Origin: Dipteronia dyeriana
Taxonomy: Eukaryota > Streptophyta > Magnoliopsida > Sapindales > Sapindaceae
Direction: 5' to 3'
Assembly (NCBI GenBank): GCA_032871835.1
Contig: CM065296.1
Span: forward strand, 111,982,146-112,046,145
DNA length: 64,000 nucleotides
The position numbers were made by a program, and so were the translations under genes. Of this stretch, positions 10,822 through 23,340 are shown one piece after another. Within the stretch, counting starts at the first letter, position 1, and every line of letters starts with the position of its first letter. The notes under the pieces are model-generated. The model was not told the DNA's origin. It was given only the letters and a program-made list of their open reading frames with translations, and searched no databases.

Positions 10822-11193
10822 AAAAAAAAAACATGAAATGGGTAAGGAAGCATAACCTACAGTCACAGAGAAAACAGAAACACGCAACATAAACCCTACA
10901 AATGATGATAATTGTTGTTACTATCAGAATTCAAAACACCAAATCTCCAAAAACTGATGCAAAGTGAACAATTCACATGCATAAAATAAGTTAGTTATTC
11001 CTTTCAAAAGTGAAAGGTTCATGGAAAAATACACAAATAAAATGACACATAACAACATGAACAACACATACAGAGAGCTAAACTGCACTTAAGGCTGGTT
11101 AAAACATCACAGATAAAGGAAAACATTACATGCTTCATATGTCTAGCACATCAATTACAGAGAAACAAACGGGTTTCAAGTTGTTCCGCCATT

Positions 11194-12829
11194 CTAAGAA
11201 TACTCAGGAGGAGGCGTTGGCGGAGGCGAATGTGAAGGCTTAGGTGGAGGCGAAGGCTTCGGAATATACGGGTTAAGAGGACTGCCATGCTGGATAGGTC
11301 CAGGTTTTATGGAAGCCTTTGAACTTGGAGCTGGATCGATGGGGTGGTAATCTTCCAGATTCACCTTGCCTACACCACCCTTCTTATTGGTGCTTGGATT
11401 AATATAGCCAATTTCCTGCAATTTCAGGACGAAAAACGTACTCAAAAAGGTCTCTCTAGTATTAATTGATGTTAATTAATGGAAAAGTGCTCTGAATTTT
11501 AGCTTTCTTGGCAGCTTATTATCTATGTTTCTCAACTTGCTTCACAAACGATAATGGCTCCTGAGCCCAAATTGTTTCAGTTATCAGCATGTACCTTCAA
11601 CTTCCTGCTTGTCGCCATAATTGTCAAAGCACCGCTATGCTCGAAGTCCATATCTAGAATAACAAAATTAAAAGGCATGGTATCAGCAAGTAAGCAAGTT
11701 ACTGGTTCCAGTGAGGCAAAATTTGAGAACACTGGTTTAATCTGTCTACCAATTTCACCATTCCCTCGACGTGAGCAATTTTATCGATGCATATTACAAA
11801 TTTTCAATTCAAACAGTTTAGTTTATTTACCAAAGACATTGTATATTGGCCAGTTAAGTCCAATTAAGCAATCTATAGTGTTGTTTGCACAAGGCAGATA
11901 AGTGTTGTTGCATAACGATCTTAAACAGATCCAATAAAAACAGTTCGAGTTATAAAGACAAGTTACACATGGGAAAAAGGAAATAGAATTGACACAAGTT
12001 AACTATGTATCCTGAAATTGGGAGATTGTGAGATACTTTTTTTGGGGCAAGATTTTAGAAAAACTAACTTCACCAACTCTGATTTATACTAATATTGTTT
12101 TCTTGGTTGCTGGACAAGAACCATAAGCTTGGCTAGAGATTTATACTAAAGAGGGGTCAAATTCGTATTGGGTAGTACTAATAATAAGTAATTGTTTCTC
12201 TTTGAAGAAAAATGTCAATACACTGCCGTGGCATGCAATATTCATCATTTTCAATGATATAATGTCACATGCGTAACCAATCAAATGTGTTTTCCCATAC
12301 GGTGCGAGAAGTAAGAAGGCAATACAAGTCCATATATTTTGCCTGAAATAATTTTGAAACTAAAATGCACCAACGGTACATTTGCCCTCATGTCGCATAT
12401 GTACTATATCTTGAACTCAAAGGATTTTTATTTATTTTTCCCATTACAAATTAGTATCTAAGAATCAGAAACAATGATAGAAACATCAAGAAGAAGTAAA
12501 TTTAATTTAAACCACAAACTAAAAACAAGATTCCAGAATATGTATTGAGATTTATTTATTTATTTTTCGTCGGTATGAGATCCGATACACTCTTCACATT
12601 AGTGAGCATTTAACGAAACTACCAAGTTACAAACTCTCTACCATTACATCATAAGATTATTGACAGGTTTAATTTGCAAAAAGAAGAAAACTGATTACAC
12701 AGAAGATAAGAAGATGAGAAAATAAGAGCACATACCAGGAATTGAGGAGCTAGTATTGCTCTTATAGAAGCTAAAGAACATTAAAGCTGGAAGCATGAGA
12801 AACAGAACCCAGAACCCAAAAACCTTCAT
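11194..12829 (-). CDS. small secreted proline-rich peptide precursor (124 aa, 3 exons)
   Basis: Exons on the minus strand are 12736-12829, 11595-11653 and 11194-11415. All junctions are GT-AG and the phases fit (1, then 0), giving 124 residues. Residues 1 to about 21 (MKVFGFWVLFLMLPALMFFS) form a hydrophobic signal peptide or anchor. A basic RKLK follows at 48-51, as at a prodomain cleavage site. Residues 71-78 read LEDYHPID, an acidic DY context like those sulfated in plant peptide hormones. The rest is conserved-looking (PGPIQHGSPLNPYIP), with a tail rich in SPPP. I do not recognise a named family; secretion, processing and Tyr or Pro modification are inferred. It could instead be a short cell-wall-associated protein. 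The start codon is the only ATG placing the signal at the N-terminus. The nearest element downstream is the copia 3' LTR, about 370 bp away. Confidence 0.78.
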
Positions 12830-13423
12830 AGTGGCAGCAAAATTGATTTTTTCCCTTCCAAGAAAAAAGATTGCACTTGCGTTTACACAACTCTTCAAAA
12901 GACGCCGCTTCAAGACCACTAACACTTAAAATAACTCAACCCAAAATACATCGGCAGAAAATTCGTGAAGATAAGAGAAGAGAAGCAGGGGATGCCTAGT
13001 GCATTGAATAAGTAATGTAAATGAAGTAGCAGGAGGGAGGGGTATTATTATTATATTGGTTTTAAAGTTAAAAATTTGGATTGAATCATTAAAAGGTGGT
13101 AAGTGAATAATAAAAGAAAGCATGTGGTGGTGTCTACAGTGTTGGCGTAGGTGGAGGAGATGCAGGGAGGGAGAGTAATTGTGCTCACACAGATAAGTGT
13201 TTAGTGTTCCAGAAACTGTGTGTTAGTGAAGGGGAATTGAATGCGTAATTAACACAGACAGTCATGTCGTGTGTGCTGGAATTCGAGCCCTTGGGGTCTT
13301 TGGCACGTCTTCTCACTCGTGTTTACACTAGTCACTATTCCATTTGGCGCTAATTAATACTGATATTGCATTAATTACTTTTAGATTTATTTATAAATTT
13401 AAATTGAAGACTTACCAACAAAA
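12830..13423. other. intergenic between peptide gene and tRNA-Ala
   Basis: Upstream region of the minus-strand peptide gene and 5' flank of the plus-strand tRNA. Nothing else is recognisable. CAACA at 13416-13420 sits just before the tRNA, compatible with the CAA start motif often found upstream of plant tRNA genes. Confidence 0.5.
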
Positions 13424-13496
13424 GGGGGTGTAGCTCATATGGTAGAGCGCTCGCTTCGCATGCGAGAGGCACGGGGTTCGATTCCCCGCACCTCCA
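13424..13496 (+). tRNA. tRNA-Ala (anticodon CGC)
   Basis: A 73-nt cloverleaf. The acceptor stem is GGGGGTG paired with CACCTCC. The T arm is CGGGG-TTCGATT-CCCCG, and the anticodon stem CTCGC/GCGAG has loop TTCGCAT, giving anticodon CGC at 13457-13459 (reads GCG). The third acceptor pair is G3-U70, the universal alanine identity element, and the discriminator base is A. There is no intron. Internal promoter elements are visible: an A box around TAGCTCATATGG and a B box GGTTCGATTCC. Confidence 0.97.
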
Positions 13497-13507
13497 CAAC
13501 TGTTCAA

Positions 13508-13512
13508 TTTTT
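13508..13512 (+). terminator. Pol III terminator
   Basis: A run of five T, 11 bases after the tRNA, is a normal RNA polymerase III stop signal. Confidence 0.75.
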
Positions 13513-14926
13513 ATTATTTTTGTTTATTTCCGGATTCCAACAAGGATTCTTTTGATTTCTTATCATACAATTCCAGCTGTGAAACTCACAACACAACTGT
13601 AGTGATGACCACCGTTTAAATTTGTGCAGTAATTGTCTGAGAAACAGACAAAGTATTTAGTGACAGTTTGGTTAGGTTTTTTATTTCTCTCTTTTTGAGT
13701 TTGTTAATAAAGTTTTAAATATGTATCATACAAAATCTACATACCTCTATTTGAGTTTGCTAATAAAGTTTTAAACATATGCCATACAAAAACTAATGAG
13801 CAGGAGCTTCTCTAAATATATATATATAATTATAGATCTGTTATAAATACAGATTTCCAACTAAATAAGTTTTTAAAAGCTTAGGTGACTCTGTGATAAT
13901 AACATATGACGTAAAACAACACATCTCTCCAAATTTTTAGATACAACTAAGTTTGCATCATATACAGAACAGAACCATGCCTGCTCCGCAGTTTTATTTG
14001 ATCAAAAACATCAAGTTAATCGTTAGTAGCAACTAACACGGAAGAGTTTTGTCTATAAATTTAAATTTAAAATGAAAAGTTGTGTCTTTAAATTTAAATT
14101 TAAATTTAAAATGAAAATGAAAATAAATAAATAGCGTTGGGCGGGACCGTAAAGGGTAGTACTATTTATCAACAACAAATTCCCTATTATAAAAAGATTC
14201 CTAGTGTTAAACCAAATATTATGATTTCAAAATATGACTTTTACCTCGATGAAAACCCGAACATCACGTTTATGAAAAGCCTGGGAGAAAATATGTATCA
14301 AATGTAATATTAAGCCTTTAAGGCTTCTCTAAATGCTGTTCTTTTTCCTCTACGGAACACTTTTTGATGACCTTAGCAGACCCTGCTAGTTCATCTGCAT
14401 TATTTTGTCAATAATCTTCTGTTTGCGAAGAAACGAAAAAAAAAAAAAAAAAAGGGAATTCGATAGAAGCTTTTACAATCCACTTCATTTTTTACTAGGC
14501 TTTTAAAGTTGGGTTGCTTATTACACCTATTTATAAATCCACACAACCACAAATATGTAGCATCTAATGCTAGGATCACGGGTGTTAAGAACATCCATGT
14601 ATATCCATCGAAATAAATCACATCAAATGCACCAGAATTTAACATATTCTAAATGGCTGGTCACGGCACACAATTCACAACTCAGTGACTCACTACTGAT
14701 GCAAAAAAATATAGGCAAATGACATCAATGTTAAGAAGTCGACAAAAATTCGGTCCAATAATGGCTTCATTGTCTGCTTAATTGTCAGTTATAACTAATA
14801 ACACAATTAACAACTTTAAAATCCAGTAAAAACTTGTGAAGGCACAGTTTTTCTTAAAGGCAAAAAAAAAACATAAAAAGTAGCTCTGCCACACCCTTCC
14901 TGACTTAAAGATCACAAGCTCCATCT
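13513..14926. other. intergenic, AT-rich, including RPS29 3' flank
   Basis: Contains a roughly 59-bp imperfect tandem duplication near 13693-13800 (GAGTTTGYTAATAAAGTTTT twice). There is a TTTAAATTTAAATTTAAA run at 14058-14110 and an A run of 19 at 14437-14455. The part next to 14926 should hold the RPS29 3' UTR. No other gene is supported. Confidence 0.5.
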
Positions 14927-16563
<1,637 letters not shown>

Positions 16564-16599
16564 AGAAATATGACGTGCTCTGACACGTCATCGTATGGG

Positions 16600-17279
16600 T
16601 GGTTTGTGTTTGGAAACGTCAGCGCAATTGTAGTGTTGCCTACTTGCCTGGCTGGTGATGTTTATCGGTTTATGGTACAACTTTTCGAATCTCTTCAAAG
16701 CTAAGCTGCATTAACCTACGATACATCAAACTTGTAATCTCTTTATATTATCGAAAATCGTTTTACCCGACCTAACAACTATCGATTTATAATTTTTCTT
16801 ATTTTTTGTATTTTGTGATTTAAACTCCTTTAATTTAAAATTATCAATCACTTATAGTAATTCTTCAACTATTATTATTTATTTATTTTACGGTTTCTGC
16901 AACTCCATTTCAAACCTTATGTAACTTCGTAGGTCCCGTCATGCAGTTGTTTTTCGATCCGTTTTTGTTTTTGTTTTTTTAAAGTAATTTCAATCCGCGT
17001 TCATTAACCGTTTTTTATTTTATTTTCAAAAAATAAAAAATAAAACCAGTGTTAATAATGAAAGCCTCGTCTTACAGTTGTTTTTTAGCCCCATTTTCGT
17101 TTTTGTTTTCCAAAAACGATTTTGAATTCGCATTGGTTAGCCGTTTTTCATTTTGTTTTTCGTGTTTCAAAAAACAAAAAACAAAATAAGTGCTAACATT
17201 GAAAAAATTAAAAAACATAAAATACATGTTTTCTATATTTTTGTTTTTGTTTTTCATTTTTGTTTTTATATTTACTTTT
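16600..17279. other. low-complexity AT-rich DNA
   Basis: Runs such as GTTTTTGTTTTTGTTTTT and their A-rich complements, with a repeated block CGTTTTTGTTTT...CATTTTGTTTTTCG near 16960-17000 and 17095-17165. No gene is seen. Confidence 0.5.
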
Positions 17280-17520
17280 TTACTTTTTTTTTTCTTCTTT
17301 CTTTTCCGACACTCTTCTCTGGTCCTCTTCTTCTTCTTCTTTAAACCTTCTTTTTCTCCAATTCTCTTCTTCTTCTTTTTTTCTCCGAACCTTTTTCTTT
17401 GCTGATCCTCTTTTTCGTCTTCTCCAATCCTCTTCTTCTCCTTCTTCCATCCTTTTCCTCCTCTTCTTTTTCGATCTGCTTCCTTTCTTTTTCTTCTTTT
17501 CTTCTTCTTGACCGATCTGA
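17280..17520. repeat. pyrimidine (CTT)-rich tract
   Basis: Nearly pure T and C on the plus strand, mostly CTTCTTCTT and TTTTTCTT. A similar tract occurs at 18220-18385. Open frames here would be Phe/Ser/Leu-rich only and are not credible proteins. Confidence 0.8.
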
Positions 17521-17559
17521 TTTTTTTTTTCTCTTTCTTTTTTTAATTTTTTTAATATT

Positions 17560-18800
17560 TTTTATTACTGTTATTTACATTTATTAAATAATACTTATTT
17601 ATAATTTAAGAGTTCCGTTTTGATTAATTGATTACTTGTTTTTTTTAGTACTTTGTGATGTGTTATTTTTGTTTAATTTAAAAATTACAATATAAAAATT
17701 ATAATGGTTAATTATTTAATCAATTTGTTTATAATTGTAATAATATTAAACAAAATGTAAAAATTGATATTATAATTTTTGATAGTTTTCAATTAACCTA
17801 CCAAACACGTTTTTTTCGTTCTTATTTTCAAAATGTATATTTCAATATATCCTACCGTATGCGTTTTCAAAATTCGAAAATGAAACAAAAAAAACTATTT
17901 TCATTTTTTTTTTCATTTTTTTTTCGAAAAACAGCAATTGATAAACGCTTACATGAACTGATAGTTTTCAGTTAACCTACCAGATGCGTTTTTTTCGTTT
18001 TTATTTTTCAAAATACAGTTTTCAGTATATGCTATCAGATATGTTTTCAAAATTCGAAAATAAAACCAAAAACACTGTTTTTATTTTCAATTTTTTTTTC
18101 GGAAAACAACAACTTCAAAACGCTTATATGACGGACCCTAAGTTTTTTTTTAAAAAAAAATACTTGTTTTGTTTTTCATTTTATTTTTCATTTTTTTTAT
18201 ATATAAAAAAAACAATTTTTTTTTTCTTCTTCTCCTTGGACGATGTCTTCTTCTTCTACTTCTCTTCTTCTTTTGCTTATTCTTCTTCCGGACTTCTTCT
18301 TCTTCTTGGTGCACCCGACTCGCCACCGATCTCTTCTTCTTCTTTTTCGATCTGGTTGTTTCTTCTTTTTTCTTCTTTTTCTTCTTTCTTGTTATCATTT
18401 TTTACTGTTATTTATATTTGTTAAAATAAATATTTATTTATAATTTAAGAGTTTAGTTTTGATTAATTGATTCTTTGATGTGTTTTTTTAAGTAATTTAT
18501 GAATTATTACTTTTGTTTAATTTATAAATTACAATACAAAAATTATATTGGTTAATTATTTAACCAATCAATTTATAATTGTTATAATATTAAACGAAAT
18601 GTAAAAATTGATATTTCAATTTTTGATAGTTTTCGGATAACCTATCAAACACATTTTTTCTGTTTTCAATTCTAAAATACAGTTTTTAGTATATGCTATC
18701 AGACGTGTTTTCGGATTTGAAAACTGAAACCAGAAATACTGTTTTTAATTTTCATTTTTCTTTTTAAAAAAAGGCAAACGAAAAATGTTTACCAGACGAA
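17560..18800. repeat. diverged direct repeats around CT-rich tracts
   Basis: Three copies of a ~175-bp unit start with GATAGTTTTC at about 17782, 17961 and 18627. Each continues through CCTACCAAACACG-like and TTTTCAAAATTCGAAAA-like segments. A second ~215-bp segment, TTTATAATTTAAGAGTT...GTAAAAATTGATATT, occurs at about 17595-17775 and 18440-18620. Together they make a larger unit of roughly 850 bp present twice, each copy with its own CTT tract. It resembles a tandemly duplicated non-autonomous element, but no termini were identified. Confidence 0.75.
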
Positions 18801-19457
18801 CATAGTTTTTCAACAAAATTTAAAGTAGCTCTTACCAACTCTAATCAACAATAGCTTAAATGTGTAATTATTTATTTATTTAGAGATGAATCTCACTTCA
18901 ATTAAAATTAGCAATCGCTCGTAGTAATATTCCAACTCCATTTAAACCATATGTAACACCTTCGCTTTTCGAAAATCGTTGAAGTGAATATTATTGCCAT
19001 CGACTATGAATATAATTGCTGTCGACTGGCGCTAACCGAATCGCAGTCACTTGTAGTAATCTTCTAAAAATCATTTCAAACCTAACGCTGACCGGCAACG
19101 GATTAAATAATTAATTTATCTAACTTTTTATTTGTTTAGGGTTGAATCTTACTTAAATTAAGATTATCAATGGCTTAATGTGATCTTCCAACTACATATA
19201 ACATCTTAGCTATTTGAAAATCGTTTAAGCAATCATTATTGATGTCGACCAACGCTAACCTACACTAATTGACAATAGTTTAAGTCGGTAATTTTTCTTA
19301 TTTTCTTGGTTGCTAATTTTATTTTTCTTGATTTGTTGGTTGGTTTGTGCATAGAACATTAAATTTCTAAGTCTAAGAAAAAATAACAAATTTTAAAGAC
19401 TTCGGGAAAAGTGCGAAAAGAATGTATACGACATAAAACAAATGTTTGATTGGTTAA
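18801..19457. other. intergenic, no gene recognised
   Basis: AT-rich. It has loosely repeated segments of the type AATTAAAATTAGCAATCGCT...GTAGTAATATTCCAACT near 18900 and 19160-19200, which look like decayed repeats. Confidence 0.4.
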
Positions 19458-20057
19458 TGTAGTAGCCACAAATAGCACAATTAAAAATAGGCCCTATGCC
19501 CAATACGAAAGTCCAAGCCCAAGGGTCCGACCCATGACCCAAATTCAAGTTACCAACCGACTTGTTTGCTAGTTGACCGAGTCTTTCAATTACAAAGCAA
19601 TTGTAACTGTCAATTCAAATTGGCTCTGAATGACATTTATGAAATCCCATAAAATCAAGAAAGAATTATGGAAAGTAATTGCATTTAACCGACTAAAGAG
19701 GCCCCACTTGAGGGTTTAGACTACAAACACTATAAATAACACCCTCTTCTCCAAAAGAGGGGGAGGATTCGGTCCCATCATTCCAGACTCATGAGAAATC
19801 ACTTGATAAAATTATCACTCTCTTATTTCAATATTCCGACCACAGGAACCCCATCTCAAATACTCTCCACGCTCAGCCCAAGCGAACATAAGGCTCTCCA
19901 AATGACATCACCAATGGCTCGACAAGCATTATCTACGGTTTGCTTTAGAATCTACATTGTTTATTTTATTTATATAAATTGTCTAACTTGGGTGTTGAGT
20001 AGACTTGTCGGTGCCGTGAAATCTACAATTTTGATCGTTGGATTTTCTGGTTCTACA
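19458..20057 (+). repeat. 5' LTR of non-autonomous element
   Basis: About 600 bp, TGTAGTAGCC to TTCTACA. It has a TATA-like CTATAAATAAC near 19730 and a short hairpin ACCCTCTTCTCC...AGAGGG just after it. It matches 21557-22174 over its full length with scattered substitutions. Confidence 0.87.
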
Positions 20058-20060
20058 GTT

Positions 20061-20074
20061 TGGCGCCCACCATG
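20061..20074 (+). other. primer binding site, gypsy Tat type
   Basis: TGGCGCCCACCATG follows the 5' LTR after GTT. The same motif on the minus strand at 32098-32114 primes the neighbouring gypsy element. Confidence 0.75.
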
Positions 20075-20131
20075 AGGCTCGACAATTATTTTGCAAGACT
20101 AACAAATTTGTAGGAATATACGTCAGACGAA

Positions 20132-20188
20132 ATGGCTCAAACACCTTCTCCGATGAATCTCAATACTCAACTCATCAAACAAGAGTAG
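20132..20188 (+). pseudogene. 19-codon gag-start remnant
   Basis: ATG at 20132 opens a frame beginning MAQTPSPMNLN that stops at TAG 20186-20188. Its position shortly after the primer site is where gag would begin. Nothing downstream can be aligned to gag by eye. Confidence 0.45.
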
Positions 20189-20689
20189 ATGTCGACCTAC
20201 CCTCATACAATCATGTCGAATCAATACGAATGACGGAAACGAACGCCATCCTAACAAATCTGTCGACCCCCCTTGACGAACAAAATTCAACATCCGATCA
20301 ATAAAAAAAAAGTGTTTCACGATTCTACAAGTACAAGTACAAGTAAGAGGAATTACAAAAGGTTAGAACATATTGCTCGTGTTGCCATGTTAACCAAAAA
20401 TTTTGATTGGTCTTTGATTTTAGTAGTTTAATACTTTTAATGTCGAATTATCTATCTCTCTGCTATAAATAATTTATCGATTCCTATTATTGTGTTAAAA
20501 ATCTGGTACACTCTCAATATACTAACTTCATCTTTCCCTATCTAAAAAATAAAGAAAATTGAATGTTCCACAAGAAAGACTATGGAAGCCACATCCGAGA
20601 AGTTTAAAACACTCAAGTCGATCGACATGCAAGAGTTCATCTTTCTTACTTTCAAGTCGAGCGACATGCAATAGTTGATATTCTACATT

Positions 20690-21325
20690 CAAGTCGAGAA
20701 CGAGCAGTCGATAATTTTGGTTCTGTAACGAGCAGTCGATAAAATTTGGCTCTACATTGAGCAGTCAACAAAATTTGGCTCTACGTCGAGCAGTCGATAA
20801 ACTTTGGCTCTACATTGAGCAGTCAACAAAATTTGGCTCTACATCAAGCTGTCTACAAATTTGACTCTATATCGAGCAACAAGCAGTTGATAAAATTTGG
20901 CACTACATCTAGCAGTCAACAAAATTTGACTTTACATCGAGCAGTCGACAAATTTGGCTCTGCAACGATCAGTCGATAAAATTTGGCTCTACATCGAACT
21001 GTCTTCAAATTTGGCTCTACGTCAGGCAACGAGCCGTTGACAAAATTTGGCTCTACTTTTAGCAGTCGATAAAATTTGGCTCTACATTGAGCAATCGACA
21101 AATTTGGCTCTGTAATGAGCAGTTAGCAAAATTTGGCTCTACATCGAGTTGTCTACAATATTTGGCTCTACATCGAGCAACGAGCAACGAGCAGTCAACA
21201 AAATTTGGCTCTACATCAAGCAGTCAAAAAAAATTTACTCTACATTGAGCGGTCGATAAAATTTGGCTCTAAATTGAGTAGTCAACAAAATTTGGCTCTA
21301 CATCGAGCTACGAACAACGCCCAAC
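20690..21325 (+). repeat. ~29-bp minisatellite inside LTR element
   Basis: About twenty tandem units built from GAGCAGTCGAYAAAATTTGG plus CTCTACATC. Variants include GAGCTGTCTACAA, TAATGAGCAG and units lengthened by GAGCAACGAGCAGT. It replaces almost all coding sequence of the element. Confidence 0.92.
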
Positions 21326-21537
21326 ACCGTCGATCGACTAACGTCCAATAAAAAATAAGTGGACGAAATAGACAGATTCAAATGACTTCTTAGGAGTTTA
21401 CTACAAAAGAATGGGGCTGTCAAAATAATCCAACTATCGATGTTTCTATCCGATTAACATTGGAAACTACCAACGACTATCTTGTAGACCGATCAACGCA
21501 ACGAAACAATCCACTCTCTAACTTGAAGACTTCAACT

Positions 21538-21552
21538 CAGAGAGTGGGGGGC
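21538..21552 (+). other. polypurine tract
   Basis: CAGAGAGTGGGGGGC lies directly before the 3' LTR and is a plausible plus-strand priming tract. Confidence 0.7.
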
Positions 21553-21556
21553 TAAC

Positions 21557-22174
21557 TATAGTAGCCAAAAATAGCACAATTAAAAATAGACCCTAGGCCC
21601 AATACGAAAGTCCAAGCCCAAGGGTTCGATTTATGACCCAAACTCAAGTCAAAGCCGACTTGATTGCTAGTTGACCAAGTCTTTCAGTTACAAAGAAATT
21701 GTAACTATCAATTCAAATTGGCCCTGAATGATGTTTATGGAGTCCCATAAAATCAAGAAAGAACTATAGAGAGTAATTGCATGTAACCGACTAAAGAGAC
21801 CCCACTTGAGGGTTTAGACTACAAACACTATAAATAGCACCCTCATCTCCAAGAGAGGGAGAGGATTCGGTCCCATCAATCCATACTCAAGAGAAATCAC
21901 TTGATAAAATTATCACTCTCTCAATTCAATATCCCGACCACCGTAACCTCATCTTAAATACTCTCCACGCTCAACCCAAGCGAACATAAGGCTCTCCAAA
22001 TGACATCACTCATGGCTCGACAAGCATTATCTACGGTTTGCTTTAGAATCTACATTGTTTATTCCTTTATTTAAATTATCAAATTTGTTCATAAATTGCC
22101 TAAATAGGGTGTTGAGTAGACTTGTCGGTGCCCCGAACTCTACAATTTTGACCGTAGGATTTTCTAGTTCTACA
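21557..22174 (+). repeat. 3' LTR of non-autonomous element
   Basis: About 618 bp ending TTCTACA. It carries the same TATA region as the 5' copy (CACTATAAATAGCACC near 21827) and is 3' bounded by a 15-bp AT spacer, then an inverted LTR copy. Confidence 0.87.
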
Positions 22175-22189
22175 GTTTAAAGTTTAAAT

Positions 22190-22626
22190 TGTAGAACCAG
22201 AAAATCCTACGGTCAAAATTGTAGAGTTCAGGGCACCGACAAGTCTACTCAACACCCTAGTTAGGCAATTTATGAACAAATTTGATAATTTAAATAAAGG
22301 AATAAACAATGTAGATTCTAAAGAAAACCGTAGATAATGTTTGTCGAGCCATGGGTTGTGTCATTTGAAGAGCCTTAGGTTCACTTGGGATGAGTGTGAA
22401 GAGTATTTGAGATGAGGTTTCGGTGGTCGGAATATTGAATTGAGAGAATGATAATTTTATCAAGTGATTTCTCTTGAGTCGGGAATGATGGGACCGAATT
22501 TTTCCCCTCTCTTGGAGATGAGAGTGCTATTTATAGTGTTTGTAGTCTAAACCCTCAAGTGGGGCCTCTTTAGTCGGTTACATGCGGTTACTCTCCATAA
22601 TTCTTTCTTGATTTTATGGGACTCCA
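22190..22626 (-). repeat. inverted partial LTR copy (palindrome arm)
   Basis: The sequence starts TGTAGAACCAGAAAATCC, the reverse complement of the end of the upstream LTR. It follows that LTR backwards to GGGACTCCA at 22626, matching about 21740-22174. The first ~180 bp of the LTR are missing. With the upstream copy it makes a ~435-bp-arm palindrome around a 15-bp spacer (22175-22189). It abuts the interior of the minus-strand gypsy element. Confidence 0.88.
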
Positions 22627-22679
22627 AGTTGCTACTTCGACGGCTGATCAGTCGACCGTTCACATCCTAAACTAACTAT

Positions 22680-23340
22680 CATCTTTTGAAGACCCGACAA
22701 ATTTCCTCTAAAAGTTGAATGACCTTCGATCTTCTATCGATGAGGAGTTCATGAAAGGCAAGAAGACAGATAAGGTGTTTGAAGCGGGGATTCTATCAAC
22801 ATTCCGGGTGAGTTTAATCTTTTCTTCTTTTGATGGCTTGCATAAATACTTATCGAAGTGCATTCATTTTGCAGTCGCTGCAAGCCCAGCTTCACCTACG
22901 CAACCGATATGAGATCATGAACGACAGATACTCAAAGCTTCGTAAGCTTAACGATAACAATAAAATGAAAAAAAAAAAGATAATCTTGAGAAGTCGATGA
23001 AGGAGTTGACTGAGAAAAACTTGGTTTTGGAAGATGAAGTGAAGAGCCTGAAGGAGGAGATCGATCGTCATCGTGATGAGTCGGTGAAATATGTGGAGGT
23101 TATGGCGAACCAGGAGCGGGATATTACCGATTTAGATGAGTAGGTTCTGTCAATTGCTATTGAAGCTATGTGTAAAGCCAGGGCTGAACTCTTTAAGCAG
23201 TATTTATCTGGTGAGCATACCTGATGGGACCCTAGTGAAATGCAATTGAAAGTCGATAGTTATGAGAGAGACTGTTGATGAAGGCTCAGTTGACAATGAC
23301 CCATCTGACGGTGACAATGCGACTGTCTGACTTAGTTTAA
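22680..23340 (+). pseudogene. Tat-type extra antisense ORF (coiled coil)
   Basis: On the strand opposite to gypsy gag-pol lies a decayed coding region. It has a segment LNDLRSSIDEEFMKGKKTDK, then a probable GT-AG intron (GTGAGT near 22808 to TTTGCAG near 22874). After it comes a strongly charged coiled-coil stretch including LEKSMKELTEKNLVLEDEVK and SLKEEIDRH. Frameshifts (an A run at 22969-22979) and a TAG at about 23140 break it. The position between integrase and the 3' end, in antisense, fits the accessory ORF of Tat elements, whose function is unknown. Confidence 0.6.

Larger units (their letters stand above)
19458..22174 (+). mobile_element. non-autonomous LTR retrotransposon (2.7 kb)
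   Basis: Two ~600-bp LTRs enclose only about 1.5 kb. The 5' LTR begins TGTAGTAGCCAC at 19458 and the 3' LTR begins TATAGTAGCC at 21557. Between them are a TGGCGCCCACC primer site, a 19-codon stub ORF, a long minisatellite and a G-rich polypurine tract. No RT, integrase or gag domain is present. The same primer-site sequence occurs in the minus-strand gypsy element next door, so it may depend on Tat-type gypsy enzymes; that is inference. Confidence 0.85.

Noticed and set aside
11554..11901. 115-codon plus-strand frame
   Set aside because: It overlaps exon 2 and both introns of the minus-strand peptide gene and has no recognisable features; it is a shadow.
17153..18443. Phe/Ser/Leu-rich frames
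   Set aside because: They come from CTT-rich low-complexity tracts and lack any domain.
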